From Streptomyces mirabilis (GTDB lineage: Bacteria; Actinomycetota; Actinomycetes; Streptomycetales; Streptomycetaceae): DNA of 64,000 nt. Within the stretch, counting starts at the first letter, position 1, and the number at the start of each line of letters is the position of its first letter. The position numbers were made by a program, and so were the translations under genes. Shown here piece by piece: positions 24,171-32,825 of the stretch. The notes under the pieces were generated by a model that worked only from the letters and a program-made list of their open reading frames with translations, was not told the origin of the DNA and did no database searches. The stretch spans positions 7,068,001 to 7,132,000 of the forward strand of contig NZ_CP074102.1 of assembly GCF_018310535.1 (NCBI RefSeq), given 5' to 3'.

Positions 24171-25209
24171 CGACCTTCAGCTCCCCGGCGACGATCTGGT
24201 CGCGCAGCGCCTTGACCTTCGTCAGGACGTCCTTGTGCTGGGCGATGACGCACTTGGAGGAGTCGACGCCGGCCTCAAGACCGGTCAGGCTGATGCCGCC
24301 CTCCTTCAGGCCGTACGACACGGTCGTGCCCGCCTTGCCGCCGAGGACCTGGTCGATGCCCTTCTCCACGGCGACGTCCGTGCGCTTGATCACATTGTCG
24401 ACGACCGTGCCGGGCGAGGAGACGCACTGGTTGACGTCGACGCCGTACGCGAACGCGCCCTTGGCCTTCGCGGCCTCGAAGACGCCGTAGTTGCCGGCCG
24501 CGGCCGCCGCCATGATCTGGTCGGTGCCCTTGGACAGGAGCGAGTTCGCCTGCTCCTTCGCGCGCGCCGAGTCGTCGAACGGGGACTGGCCGCCGACGAA
24601 GCGCGTCGAAGTGGACGTCTTGGCGGCCACCTTCTTGGCGCCGGCCGCGAACGGGTCGCTGTAGCGCCGGAACTGGGGCGTGTCGAGGACGTCCACCGCG
24701 CCGACCTTGCCGCTCTTGCTGAGCAGTCCGGCCTCCGCGCCCGCGAGGTACACGCCCTCGTGCTCGCGGAAGACCGCGCAACCGACGTTCTTGAACGTCT
24801 TCGTCGTGCACGCGTCGATCATCAGGAACTGCTGGTCGGTGTGGGCCTTGGCCTGCTGCGCGACCAGGTCGGCGAACTCGAAGCCGACCAGCACGATGAC
24901 GTCGGGCTTGGCTTCCACCGCGGCCTGCACGTTCTGCTGCTGCGAGGCGGTGTCGGAGGACTCGTAGACCTTCTGCGTCCCGTCGAGCCCCTTGGCCGCG
25001 GCCTTCACCCCGTCGACCGCGAGCTTCAGGAACTCGTTCTGCCCGACGGCGTCGGGAGTGACCAGAGTGAAGGACTTGCCGCCGCTCTTGGCGCCTTCGG
25101 AGGAACTGTCCTTGGCGGCGGCGTTGCAGGCGGTGGCGAGGAGCGCGGTGCCCGCCGCGAGGGCGGCGAACTGGAGAGGGCGGCGACTTCTGCGGGACAC
25201 GGGGGACAT
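24151..25209 (-). CDS. BMP-family nucleoside-binding lipoprotein
   Basis: A 352-residue lipoprotein with signal peptide RRPLQFAALAAGTALLATAC and lipidation at Cys28. The mature part is a BMP/Med-type periplasmic-binding fold (FTLVTPDAVGQNEFLKLAVDG, DVIVLVGFEFADLV, IMAAAAAGNYGVFEAAK). BMP proteins bind purine nucleosides. With a phosphorylase and deaminase in the same operon, the ligand may be MTA or a related nucleoside. The ATG at 25209 follows GGAAGG at 8 bases; an earlier in-frame ATG at 25242 would precede that site. It is the first full-length gene of the operon, preceded by a leader-peptide frame at 25320-25385. Confidence 0.9.
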   Translation of the reverse strand: MSPVSRRSRRPLQFAALAAGTALLATACNAAAKDSSSEGAKSGGKSFTLVTPDAVGQNEFLKLAVDGVKAAAKGLDGTQKVYESSDTASQQQNVQAAVEAKPDVIVLVGFEFADLVAQQAKAHTDQQFLMIDACTTKTFKNVGCAVFREHEGVYLAGAEAGLLSKSGKVGAVDVLDTPQFRRYSDPFAAGAKKVAAKTSTSTRFVGGQSPFDDSARAKEQANSLLSKGTDQIMAAAAAGNYGVFEAAKAKGAFAYGVDVNQCVSSPGTVVDNVIKRTDVAVEKGIDQVLGGKAGTTVSYGLKEGGISLTGLEAGVDSSKCVIAQHKDVLTKVKALRDQIVAGELKVDDPAAS

Positions 25210-25319
25210 GGGGATGACCTTCCAGTGGGTGCGGCGGGGCACGCTGGGGCGGCAGCGCGAAGAGGGCGGAGCGGTGAGGGGGGTGGAGCTCGGGATGAAC
25301 GGCGGGAGCTGAACTGCGG

Positions 25320-25385
25320 TCAGCTACGACAGCCGTCGGCGGCGCACCGGCCGAAGTCGAGGAAGCGGCGCATCGTGAGCAGCAC
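25320..25385 (-). CDS. Cysteine-containing leader peptide ahead of the nucleoside importer operon
   Basis: A 21-residue frame starts with GTG, 4 bases after GGAGG, and ends 110 bases before the lipoprotein start. The peptide contains RRFLDFGRCAADGCRS at its end, with two cysteines. The pattern D-x2-R-x5-C-R is identical in spacing to the leader at 28876-28947 and resembles actinobacterial leader peptides found before sulfur genes. It is too short for a stand-alone protein. A ribosome stalling at the cysteine codons could switch downstream expression. I did not see a clear downstream terminator stem, so the mechanism (transcriptional or translational) is open. Confidence 0.65.
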   Translation of the reverse strand: MLLTMRRFLDFGRCAADGCRS

Positions 25386-25443
25386 ACGTCCTCCTTCACG
25401 TCGGCCTGGGGGCTGCGGGTGCTGGAGAGTAACACCGGTTTCA

Positions 25444-25455
25444 GGACACGTGTCC
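25444..25455. promoter_or_regulatory. Palindrome GGACACGTGTCC between divergent salvage operons
   Basis: A perfect 12-bp palindrome lies between the importer operon leader and mtnA, where a shared regulator could control both directions. No second copy was noticed near the other salvage genes. Confidence 0.4.
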
Positions 25456-25528
25456 GACTGTCTCGAACTGTGGTTCGCAAAGGTCAGGTACGGTGTCGCG
25501 CATCTTCGGAACATCAGGAGTGCCCGTT

Positions 25529-26560
25529 ATGCCCCAGGAACTACGCGCCGTCGACTGGACCGGAAACAGCCTCGCGCTCATCGACCAGACGGTGCTGCCG
25601 CACCGCACCGAGACCCGCGAGATCCGTGACGTGGACGGGCTGGTGGACGCGATCCAGCGGCTCGTCGTGCGCGGCGCGCCGGCGATCGGGGCGGCGGGGG
25701 CGTACGGGGTGGCGCTCGCGCTGTTGCAGGGCGAGCGCGAGGGCTGGTCGGTCGAGGAGACGCGGGCGGCCGTGGCCCGCGTCCGTGCTGCGCGCCCGAC
25801 CGCGGTCAACCTCATGGTGTGCGTCGACCGGGTGATGGCCCGCTTCGACGAGGGACTGGACGCGGTGCTCGCGGAGGCCGCGGCCGTCCAGCGCGAGGAC
25901 GTCGAGGCGAACCGGGCGATGGGGGCGTACGGCGCGGACTGGCTGCTCAAGAAGGCCGGGGCGGACCGGCCGCTGCGGGTGCTCACGCACTGCAACACCG
26001 GTGCGCTCGCCACCGCCGGCTGGGGCACGGCGCTCGGCGTCATCCGTGAACTGCACGCGCGCGGCCTGGTCGAGGTCGTGTACGCCGACGAGACGCGTCC
26101 CCTCCTCCAGGGCTCCCGCCTCACCGCCTGGGAACTCGTCCAGGAGGGCATCCCGCACTACGTCCAGGCCGACGGTGCCGCCGCGGGAACGATTCTGAGG
26201 GGCGAGGTCGACGCGGCGATCGTCGGTGCCGACCGCATCGCCGCCAACGGCGACACGGCCAACAAGGTGGGCACGGTCGGGGTCGCCCTCGCCTGCGCGG
26301 ACGCCGGAATCCCGTTCCTGGTGGCCGCCCCCACCACGACGGTCGACCTGGCCACGGCCACGGGTGCCGACATCCACATCGAACTCCGCGGCGAGGACGA
26401 GGTACTGGAGTGGTCGGGCATACGCACGGCGCCCATCGGGTCCCGAGGCCACAACCCGGCCTTCGACGTCACCCCGGGCCGCCTGGTGACGGGCCTGGTG
26501 ACGGAACGAGGGGTGCTGGAGATATCGGCAGGCGAACTCCCGGCCCACCACCTGCGCTAG
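25529..26560 (+). CDS. mtnA: Methylthioribose-1-phosphate isomerase
   Basis: A 343-residue enzyme that converts methylthioribose 1-phosphate to methylthioribulose 1-phosphate. Family motifs are RGAPAIGAAGAYGVALA, the catalytic-cysteine segment THCNTGALATAGWGTA, YADETRPLLQGSRLTAWEL and the catalytic aspartate in VGADRIAANGDTANKVGT. The eIF2B-like fold and length fit MtnA. The ATG at 25529 follows CAGGAG at 8 bases; a further in-frame GTG at 25493 would add residues not seen in the family. It is single, convergent with mtnB and divergent from the nucleoside importer operon. Confidence 0.95.
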   Translation: MPQELRAVDWTGNSLALIDQTVLPHRTETREIRDVDGLVDAIQRLVVRGAPAIGAAGAYGVALALLQGEREGWSVEETRAAVARVRAARPTAVNLMVCVDRVMARFDEGLDAVLAEAAAVQREDVEANRAMGAYGADWLLKKAGADRPLRVLTHCNTGALATAGWGTALGVIRELHARGLVEVVYADETRPLLQGSRLTAWELVQEGIPHYVQADGAAAGTILRGEVDAAIVGADRIAANGDTANKVGTVGVALACADAGIPFLVAAPTTTVDLATATGADIHIELRGEDEVLEWSGIRTAPIGSRGHNPAFDVTPGRLVTGLVTERGVLEISAGELPAHHLR

Positions 26561-26586
26561 CCGCAGGGGGCGGACTCACACGGTGC

Positions 26587-26632
26587 TTTCGTCCCGGGTG
26601 AGTCCACCTCTTTCGTCCCGGGTGGGTCCACC
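26587..26632. repeat. Two 22-base direct repeats between mtnA and mtnB
   Basis: TTTCGTCCCGGGTG followed by (A/G)GTCCACC occurs twice, 24 bases apart, with one mismatch. An 8-bp stem GGACTCAC/GTGAGTCC (26572-26605) overlaps the first copy and may help terminate the convergent genes. Confidence 0.6.
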
Positions 26633-26644
26633 CGCCGCGGTCGC

Positions 26645-27253
26645 TCAGCGGCCCGTCAGTTCCAACTCCAGCAGCCACTCCACCACTTCGGTGTGATGGC
26701 GGGCCCGGCGCGGGTCCGTGCCCCAGACGTACAGGCCGTGGCCCGCGACGACGACCGCCGGCATGCGCGGGTCGCGAGCCGCTTCCAGGCGGTCGCCAAG
26801 GACCTTCATGTCCTGGCTGTTGGCGATGACGGGGAGGGTGACCTCGACGTCGTGGGCGGGCAGGCCGACGCCCTTGAGCATCTCCAGGTCCCGGAACACG
26901 ATGCCCCCGGGCTCCCGGCGCCCCATGGCCACGGACGCGACCGTGTGGACATGGACGACAGCCCCCGCACCCGTGAGCGCGGCCACGCGCGCGTGCAGCT
27001 CGGCCTCCGCCGACGGCTTCCCGCCGACGACCGCCGCACCCGAACCGTCCACCAGCACCACGTCGTCGGGCGTGAGTTCACCCTTGTCGTGCCCGCTCGC
27101 GGTGACGGCGAGCCGCAGCGGGTCCCGGCTCAGGACGACGGACAGGTTGCCGGACGTGCCGCGCATCCAGCCGAAGGAGGCGAAGCGGGCCGACTCGGCG
27201 GCCAGGACCGCGCCCGCCTCCTTGAGGTCGAGGGCCGGCGTCTCGGCGGTCAT
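26645..27253 (-). CDS. mtnB: Methylthioribulose-1-phosphate dehydratase
   Basis: A 202-residue class II aldolase-fold zinc enzyme that dehydrates methylthioribulose 1-phosphate to the diketopentyl phosphate. The zinc ligands appear as VVHVHTVASV and VVAGHGLYVWG. The core GWMRGTSGNLSVVLS and the acid/base region AEAELHARVA fit the family. It overlaps mtnC by 4 bases (ATGA), so it is the last gene of the translationally coupled mtnD-mtnC-mtnB operon. Confidence 0.93.
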   Translation of the reverse strand: MTAETPALDLKEAGAVLAAESARFASFGWMRGTSGNLSVVLSRDPLRLAVTASGHDKGELTPDDVVLVDGSGAAVVGGKPSAEAELHARVAALTGAGAVVHVHTVASVAMGRREPGGIVFRDLEMLKGVGLPAHDVEVTLPVIANSQDMKVLGDRLEAARDPRMPAVVVAGHGLYVWGTDPRRARHHTEVVEWLLELELTGR

Positions 27254-27969
27254 GTGGTGCTCCTCGCGATGGTGATCTCGTCGAACGTCCCCGCCTGCGG
27301 GTGATCGCCGACGCCCTGCTCGTAGTACGGCTCCCCGGGGCGGCGTACCCCCACGGTCCGCCACCCGGCCGCCCGCGCCGCGTCCAGCTCGCCGGGCCGG
27401 TCGGAGAGGAACAGCAGCCGGTCGGGCGCGCTGCCCAGCGCCGCGGCGATCGTCGCGTACGACGCCGGCTCCTGTTTGGGCCCCGCGTTCTGCGTGTCGT
27501 ACAACCCCTCGACGAGCGGCAGCAGATCGCCCTCGGGACTGGACCGGAACCAGGCCCGCTGCGCGGCCACGGACCCCGACGAGTACACGTGCAGCCGTAC
27601 GCCCGCCGCGTGCCACGCGCGCAGCGCCGGGACGACGTCCTCGTAGAAGTGCGAGACGAGGTCGCCGCGTGCGAAGCCCTCGGACCAGATGATGCCCTGG
27701 AGGGTCTTGAGCGGGGTGGCCTTGCGATCCTCGTCGAGCCAGCCGTTCAGGGCCTTCTCGACGCGGGCGGCGTCCGCGTCGGGCTCCGCGATCAGCTCCC
27801 GCACCTGCGCGGTCGCCCGCGCCACCTCCGGATCACCGCTCCGCTCCGAGAGCAGTGCTCCGAACCGGGAGCGGGAGTACGGGTACAACACGTCCACGAC
27901 GAAGCCCGTGGCGCTCGTGGTGCCCTCGATGTCGAGCACCACGGCGTCCACGTCGAACCGGAGCGTCAC
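27250..27969 (-). CDS. mtnC: Enolase-phosphatase E1
   Basis: A 239-residue HAD-superfamily enzyme that enolises and then dephosphorylates the diketo phosphate to acireductone. HAD motif I reads [15 protein letters not shown], where Asp-x-Glu-Gly is characteristic of the E1 branch. Later motifs include [14 protein letters not shown] and the metal-binding loop [18 protein letters not shown]. It overlaps both neighbours by 4 bases. Confidence 0.94.
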   Translation of the reverse strand: MTLRFDVDAVVLDIEGTTSATGFVVDVLYPYSRSRFGALLSERSGDPEVARATAQVRELIAEPDADAARVEKALNGWLDEDRKATPLKTLQGIIWSEGFARGDLVSHFYEDVVPALRAWHAAGVRLHVYSSGSVAAQRAWFRSSPEGDLLPLVEGLYDTQNAGPKQEPASYATIAAALGSAPDRLLFLSDRPGELDAARAAGWRTVGVRRPGEPYYEQGVGDHPQAGTFDEITIARSTT

Positions 27970-28565
27970 GCCGTGGCCCGGTCCCGCTGGTACCCCGCGT
28001 CGATCGTGTCGAAGTCCGGGAAGCGGTCCGCGATCCGGTCACCGGTGAAGTTCCCGACCCAGCCGTCCTCCTCGTGGAAGAACCGGATCGCGGTGAACGA
28101 CGGCGACGTCCCCATGTCGAACCAGTGCGTCGTACCGCGCGGCACGCCCAGCAGGTCGCCCTTCTCGCACAGCACGGCGTGCACCTCGCCGCCGACGTGG
28201 AGGTAGAAGATCCCGGACCCCGAGACGAAGAAGCGCACCTCGTCATCGTCGTCGTGCGTGTGCTCCTGGAGGAACTTCGCGCGCGCCCCCTTCGCCTTGG
28301 CGGGGTACTCGGGGTCGTCGCTCGGGTGCAGCCCGAGGACGTCGACCGTCGTGAAGCCCTCCTCCGCGTTCAGCTTCTCGATCTCGGCACCGTAGGCGGC
28401 GAACACCGTGTCGCTGTCCGCGTCCGCGGGCACGTCCTCGCGGACCGGCCACTGCTCGTAGCGCACACCGATCGGCGCGAGCGCGGCGGCGATCTCGGCC
28501 GGGTCGGAGGTACGGCGCACCAGTGTCTCGGGTCCGGACTCGGGCCAGCTCGTCAGCAGGGTCAT
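27966..28565 (-). CDS. mtnD: Acireductone dioxygenase
   Basis: A 199-residue cupin. ARD splits acireductone with O2 to formate and the methionine precursor 4-methylthio-2-oxobutanoate; the Ni form gives carbon monoxide instead. The metal ligands of the family are all present: His102, His104 and Glu109 ([13 protein letters not shown]) and His147 (TTHWFD). It is the first structural gene of its operon, preceded by a possible leader peptide at 28672-28731. The final transamination step is not encoded here and could use a general aminotransferase. Confidence 0.95.
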   Translation of the reverse strand: MTLLTSWPESGPETLVRRTSDPAEIAAALAPIGVRYEQWPVREDVPADADSDTVFAAYGAEIEKLNAEEGFTTVDVLGLHPSDDPEYPAKAKGARAKFLQEHTHDDDDEVRFFVSGSGIFYLHVGGEVHAVLCEKGDLLGVPRGTTHWFDMGTSPSFTAIRFFHEEDGWVGNFTGDRIADRFPDFDTIDAGYQRDRATA

Positions 28566-28671
28566 GAGAGAAACTCCAAGGGATGGATGGGATGTCCGGA
28601 TACCGAGACTGGCATCGGTGCCCGGACCGGAGTTGAGGAAGGCGGCGTGCAGGAGGCGGGAGAGCCGGTGG

Positions 28672-28731
28672 TCAGCCGCGACACGCCGCGCCGGTGCAGC
28701 GGTGCATCGCTGTCGCGCATGGTGTCGTCAT
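28672..28731 (-). CDS. Possible cysteine-rich leader peptide ahead of mtnDCB
   Basis: A 19-residue frame [19 protein letters not shown] with three cysteines, two of them near the stop. Its ATG lies 6 bases after GAGG, and the stop is 106 bases before mtnD. It shares the C-R end with the other two leaders but not their D-x2-R-x5-C-R pattern, so it is the weakest of the three. A -10-like TACCAT (28763-28768, minus strand) lies upstream. Confidence 0.45.
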   Translation of the reverse strand: MTTPCATAMHRCTGAACRG

Positions 28732-28839
28732 CGGAAGCCTCACTGTCCAACGTCGTCCGGCGATGGTAACTCCCGCCCGGTGATCGGCCGAGTGCGACGA
28801 AGCGGTTGTTCCACATACTGAGAAACGACGTCCAATACT

Positions 28840-28869
28840 TTGACGGCTGGCTGGAAACGTTCACATGAT
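28840..28869 (+). promoter_or_regulatory. Promoter for a leaderless leader-peptide transcript
   Basis: TTGACG (28840-28845), an 18-base spacer and CATGAT (28864-28869) form a vegetative-type promoter. The expected transcription start falls at about 28876, the A of the leader-peptide ATG, which has no Shine-Dalgarno sequence. Confidence 0.6.
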
Positions 28870-28875
28870 CTGCCT

Positions 28876-28947
28876 ATGAAGACGCTGCTGCTCGTGCGGC
28901 GGCTGTACGTGGACTTGCTCCGGTCGACCACAGCCCGCTGTCGCTGA
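28876..28947 (+). CDS. Cysteine leader peptide ahead of the methylthioribose importer/mtnK operon
   Basis: A 23-residue frame contains RRLYVDLLRSTTARCR at its end. The VDLLR core and the terminal C-R match the short leader peptides found before many Streptomyces sulfur-metabolism genes. The D-x2-R-x5-C-R spacing is the same as in the leader at 25320-25385. It appears to be translated from a leaderless mRNA. Downstream, CCGGAGCG (28955-28962) is fully complementary to CGCTCCGG (29057-29064), which could form a stem whose pairing depends on ribosome position at the cysteine codon. The mechanism is inferred. Confidence 0.75.
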   Translation: MKTLLLVRRLYVDLLRSTTARCR

Positions 28948-29118
28948 CCTCCCCCCGGAGCGCTCAACCACGCCCCGCCCTCGGTGCGTTCCCCGTGAAC
29001 CCGAGGCGCCCGCCCGTGTACGAGACGTATGTCGCCCTGGCATGTTTCCTCCCCGGCGCTCCGGACCGGCACTCCCTCTTCGCCTCGCTCATTCTGCTTG
29101 TCCAGCCCTGGAGCCCTC

Positions 29119-30225
29119 ATGTCCCGTACCGCCCGCACCCGCGCCCCCCTCGCCGCGCTGTCGCTCGCTTCCGTCTCCGCGCTCTTCCTCGCGGGCTGCT
29201 CCCAGTCCTCCAACGCCTCGCAGAGCGCCGGTGACCGGGCCGCCTCGGCCTCCGCCGCGACCGGCAAGAAGCCCGCCCCGTTCAGCAAGGGCGACGTGAA
29301 GGTGGCCCTGGTCCGGCAGAGCGGCGCCGGCGACTACTTCGAGCAGTGGGGCAACGGCGCCAAGGCGCAGGCCAAGGCCCTCGGCATCGACCTGACCGTG
29401 TACGACGCCCAGGCCGACAACGCCAAGCAGGCCACCGACCTGTCCTCGGCCATCAACTCCGGCGCGCAGGCCATCATCGTCGACCACGGCTTCCCGGCCA
29501 CGATCCAGCCCGAGATCGACCAGGCGGTGAAGAAGGGCATCAAGGTCGTCGTCTACGACGTCGAGACCACCAACAAGAGCGTCGTCAGCACCAAGCAGGA
29601 CGACGCGAGCATGGCGCAGGCCGTGCTCGACGTCATGGCGAAGGACCTCGGCAAGAACGCCAAGGTCGGTTACGTCAACGTCGCCGGGTACGCCGCCCTC
29701 GACAAGCGCGACAGCGTCTGGAAGAAGACCGCCGACGCCAATGGCTGGAAGCAGGCGTTCAAGGTCGGCAAGGTCACCGACTCCACCGCCACCGACAACG
29801 TTCCCCTGGTGTCCGCCGCGCTCACCCAGAACTCCGACGTGACCGGCGTCTTCGCCCCCTATGACGAGCTCGCCAAGGGCACCGTACTCGCCGTTCAGAA
29901 CAAGAAGCTCCAGGGCAAGGTGAAGGTCTTCGGGGCGGACGTCTCCAACGCCGACATCCAGAACATGACCGCCAAGGACAGCCCGTGGGTCGCCACGGCG
30001 GGCACCGACCCGTCCGCGGTCGGCGCCGCCGTCGTCCGTACGGCCGCCCTGGAACTGGCCGGTCAGCTGAACACCACCTCGGTCGAGTTCCCGGCCGTCG
30101 CCATCACCCAGGACTTCCTGAAGCAGAACAAGATCGAGAACATGGACCAGCTGCGCACGGCGCTGCCCGCGCTGAACCTCTCCAAGGTCAGCACCGCGGA
30201 CTGGATTCCCAATGTCGCCCACTGA
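29119..30225 (+). CDS. Sugar-binding lipoprotein (RbsB-like), likely for methylthioribose
   Basis: A 368-residue lipoprotein with signal LAALSLASVSALFLAGC and lipidation at Cys27. The mature part is a type I periplasmic-binding fold (KVALVRQSGAGDYFEQWGNG, INSGAQAIIVDHGFP, TGVFAPYDELAKG) like ribose-binding RbsB. Since the operon ends in mtnK, the ligand is probably 5-methylthioribose. The ATG at 29119 follows GGAG at 5 bases. It is overlapped by the downstream ATPase gene. Confidence 0.88.
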   Translation: MSRTARTRAPLAALSLASVSALFLAGCSQSSNASQSAGDRAASASAATGKKPAPFSKGDVKVALVRQSGAGDYFEQWGNGAKAQAKALGIDLTVYDAQADNAKQATDLSSAINSGAQAIIVDHGFPATIQPEIDQAVKKGIKVVVYDVETTNKSVVSTKQDDASMAQAVLDVMAKDLGKNAKVGYVNVAGYAALDKRDSVWKKTADANGWKQAFKVGKVTDSTATDNVPLVSAALTQNSDVTGVFAPYDELAKGTVLAVQNKKLQGKVKVFGADVSNADIQNMTAKDSPWVATAGTDPSAVGAAVVRTAALELAGQLNTTSVEFPAVAITQDFLKQNKIENMDQLRTALPALNLSKVSTADWIPNVAH

Positions 30226-31744
30226 CGCACCGGTGGAGAGCGCGGCGGTCGCCCTCGACGACGTCAGCATGGCCTTCGGGGGCAGGACGGTGCTCGCCTC
30301 CGTCTCCCTCGACATCGCGCCGGGCAGCGTCGTCGCGCTGCTCGGCGCGAACGGCGCCGGCAAGTCCACGCTCATCAAGATCCTGTCCGGTGTGCACACG
30401 GAGCACGGCGGACAGGTGAGCGTGAACGGCGTGCCCGCCGCGCTCCACTCCCCCCTCGCCGCCCGCCGGCTGGGCATCCAGACAGTGCACCAGCGCATCG
30501 GCGAGGGCATCGTGCCCGGCCTCTCGGTCGCGGAGAACCTGGTCTTCGAGGAACTGGCCCAGACGCGCGGCAACCCGTTCCTGAACGGACGCCGGCTGCT
30601 GGCCCGCGCCCGCGAGATCCAGTCGGCCCTCGACCTCGGCTGGAGCGACGCCGTGCTCAGGCGGGACGTCACCGAACTCGGCATCTCCGACCGCCAGTTG
30701 CTGATCCTGGCCCGGGCCCTGGCGACCCGGCCCCGCCTCCTCGTCCTCGACGAGCCGACCTCCGCGCTCTCCGCCACCGAGGCGGAGCGCCTGTTCGCGC
30801 TCGTCGAACGGATGAGGTCGGAGGGCATCGCGGTGCTCTACGTCTCCCACCGCCTCGGCGAGATCGACGCGCTCGCCGACCGCCTGGTCGTCCTGCGGGA
30901 CGGCCGTCTCACCGAGGACCAGGTCAAGCCCTTCGACTGGGACAGCGCCCTGCGCGCCATGCTCGCCCAGGCCCAGGAGACGACCACCGCCCGGCCGCAG
31001 CACACGGGCGAACACGGCGAGGTCGTCCTCTCCCTGCGCGGCGTCCCGCTCCTGGCGGGCCACCCGCCCCAGGACCTCGACCTGCGCGCCGGCGAAGTCA
31101 CCGGCGTCGTCGGGCTGCTGGGCGCGGGCAAGACCGAACTGGCCCGCGGCCTCTTCGGCGCCGCACCCTTCACCGGGGGAGCCGTCGAGCTGGACGGCAA
31201 GCCCTACGAGCCGCGCCGCCCGGCCGACGCCATCCGCGGCGGCATCCACCTGGTCCCGGAGGACCGGCACGCGGACGCGCTGGTCCCCGGCTGGTCGGTG
31301 GCCCAGAACATCTCCCTGCCGTTCCTCAGGTCGCTCTCCACGGTGGGACTCGTGAGCCGCGCCAAGGAGGACGCGCTCGGCCGCGCCACCATCGAGCAGC
31401 TCGGCGTCGTCGCCAGGGACGAACACAGCACCGTCGAGGAGCTGTCCGGCGGCAACCAGCAGAAGGTCGTCGTCGGCCGCTGGCTCGCCGAGAACCCCCG
31501 TGTCCTCATCCTGGACGAGCCGTTCCGAGGTGTGGACATCGGCGCCCGCCGCGACATCGGCCGCCGCGCCCGCGCCCTGGCCGCCGAAGGAGCCGCCGTC
31601 CTCGTCCTGTCCGCCGACGTCGACGAGATCCTCGAGATCGCCGACCGGGTCGTCGTCCTGGCCGCGGGCGAGATCCGCCTCGACGCCTACGGGGAAGACG
31701 CGGAGCGCGACCGCGTGATCCAGACCATCTCGGCGTCCGTCTGA
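30212..31744 (+). CDS. Sugar ABC transporter ATP-binding protein (RbsA-like)
   Basis: A 510-residue tandem ATPase. Domain 1 has Walker A GANGAGKST and a Walker B region LLVLDEPTSALSATEA. Domain 2 has the Walker A-like GLLGAGKTELARG and signature ELSGGNQQKVVVGRWLAENP with the following RVLILDEPFRGVDIGA. The start overlaps the end of the binding-protein gene by 14 bases. It powers uptake through the permease at 31770. Confidence 0.92.
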   Translation: MSPTDAPVESAAVALDDVSMAFGGRTVLASVSLDIAPGSVVALLGANGAGKSTLIKILSGVHTEHGGQVSVNGVPAALHSPLAARRLGIQTVHQRIGEGIVPGLSVAENLVFEELAQTRGNPFLNGRRLLARAREIQSALDLGWSDAVLRRDVTELGISDRQLLILARALATRPRLLVLDEPTSALSATEAERLFALVERMRSEGIAVLYVSHRLGEIDALADRLVVLRDGRLTEDQVKPFDWDSALRAMLAQAQETTTARPQHTGEHGEVVLSLRGVPLLAGHPPQDLDLRAGEVTGVVGLLGAGKTELARGLFGAAPFTGGAVELDGKPYEPRRPADAIRGGIHLVPEDRHADALVPGWSVAQNISLPFLRSLSTVGLVSRAKEDALGRATIEQLGVVARDEHSTVEELSGGNQQKVVVGRWLAENPRVLILDEPFRGVDIGARRDIGRRARALAAEGAAVLVLSADVDEILEIADRVVVLAAGEIRLDAYGEDAERDRVIQTISASV

Positions 31745-31769
31745 TGCCCGGCACACCAGGAAGTACGCC

Positions 31770-32810
31770 ATGACCACCACCCAGAGCACCCCCGCGCGGG
31801 CGGCGACCCCATCCGCGCCCGCCGTCGGCCACCGGATCCAGAGCGCCGTCATCAAGTACGGCTTCGTCTTCGTCACCGTCACGCTCTTCACGTACTTCGC
31901 GATCAGCGAGCCGTCCTTCCGCGACTCGGCGACGCTCCTCGACACCCTCCGGTACGTCTCCGTCGCCGCCATCCTCGGCCTCGGCGTCACGCTCACCATG
32001 GCCGTCGGCGGAATGGACATGTCCGTCGGCGCCGTCGCCGGGCTCGGCGTCACGGTCGCCGCGAAGACGATGGTCACCTACAACCAGGTCGGCACGGTCG
32101 CGATCCTCGCGGTCGTCGCGGCGGGCGCACTGGCCGGGTTGCTGAACGCCCTGCTGATCGTCGTCCTCAAGATCCCCGACATGCTGGCCACGCTCGGCAC
32201 CATGTTCGTGATCCAGGGCACCAAACTCATCCTGGTCGACGGCCAGTCCATCACCCCCGGCATGACCCGGTCCGACGGCACCACCGCGCCCGGCAGGTTC
32301 ACCGAGGGCTTCCTGCGCATCGACCGCGGCACCCTACTCGGCGTACCCGTCTCGGTGCTGATCTTCGGCGCGCTGACCGTCGTCGCCTGGGTGTTCCTGG
32401 CCCGCACCCGCTGGGGGCGTGTGCTGTACGCGATCGGCGCCAACCCCGAGGCCTCGCGACTGGCCGGCATCCGGGTCGGCGCGTACCGGGCACTCGCCTA
32501 CGTCCTGTCCGGCGTCCTCGCCTCCATCGGCGGCCTGATCCTGGCCTCCCGCATCGGCCAGGGCGATGTCTCCGCCGGTACCTCCCAACTGCTCGAAGCC
32601 GTCGCCGTCGCCCTCGTCGGCACCTCCGTCCTCGGCCGGGGCCGCCCCAACGTGTGGGGCACGGCCCTGGGCGCCGTCCTGATCGGGATCATCACCACGG
32701 GTCTGACCATCAAGGGACTGCCGTACTACACGCAGGACGTCGTCGAGGGCGCGGTCCTCATCCTCGCCCTGGTCTTCAGCTTCACCCTGTCCAAGCGCCG
32801 CACCGCATAA
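31770..32810 (+). CDS. Sugar ABC transporter permease (RbsC-like)
   Basis: A 346-residue membrane protein with about nine hydrophobic segments. Characteristic stretches are VGGMDMSVGAVAGLG, IPDMLATLGTMFVIQG and the cytoplasmic coupling loop YAIGANPEASRLAGI. Only one permease is present, so it would form a homodimer as in ribose importers. It lies 25 bases after the ATPase gene and 15 before mtnK. Confidence 0.92.
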   Translation: MTTTQSTPARAATPSAPAVGHRIQSAVIKYGFVFVTVTLFTYFAISEPSFRDSATLLDTLRYVSVAAILGLGVTLTMAVGGMDMSVGAVAGLGVTVAAKTMVTYNQVGTVAILAVVAAGALAGLLNALLIVVLKIPDMLATLGTMFVIQGTKLILVDGQSITPGMTRSDGTTAPGRFTEGFLRIDRGTLLGVPVSVLIFGALTVVAWVFLARTRWGRVLYAIGANPEASRLAGIRVGAYRALAYVLSGVLASIGGLILASRIGQGDVSAGTSQLLEAVAVALVGTSVLGRGRPNVWGTALGAVLIGIITTGLTIKGLPYYTQDVVEGAVLILALVFSFTLSKRRTA

Positions 32811-32825
32811 GGGAGTTACGAGTCG

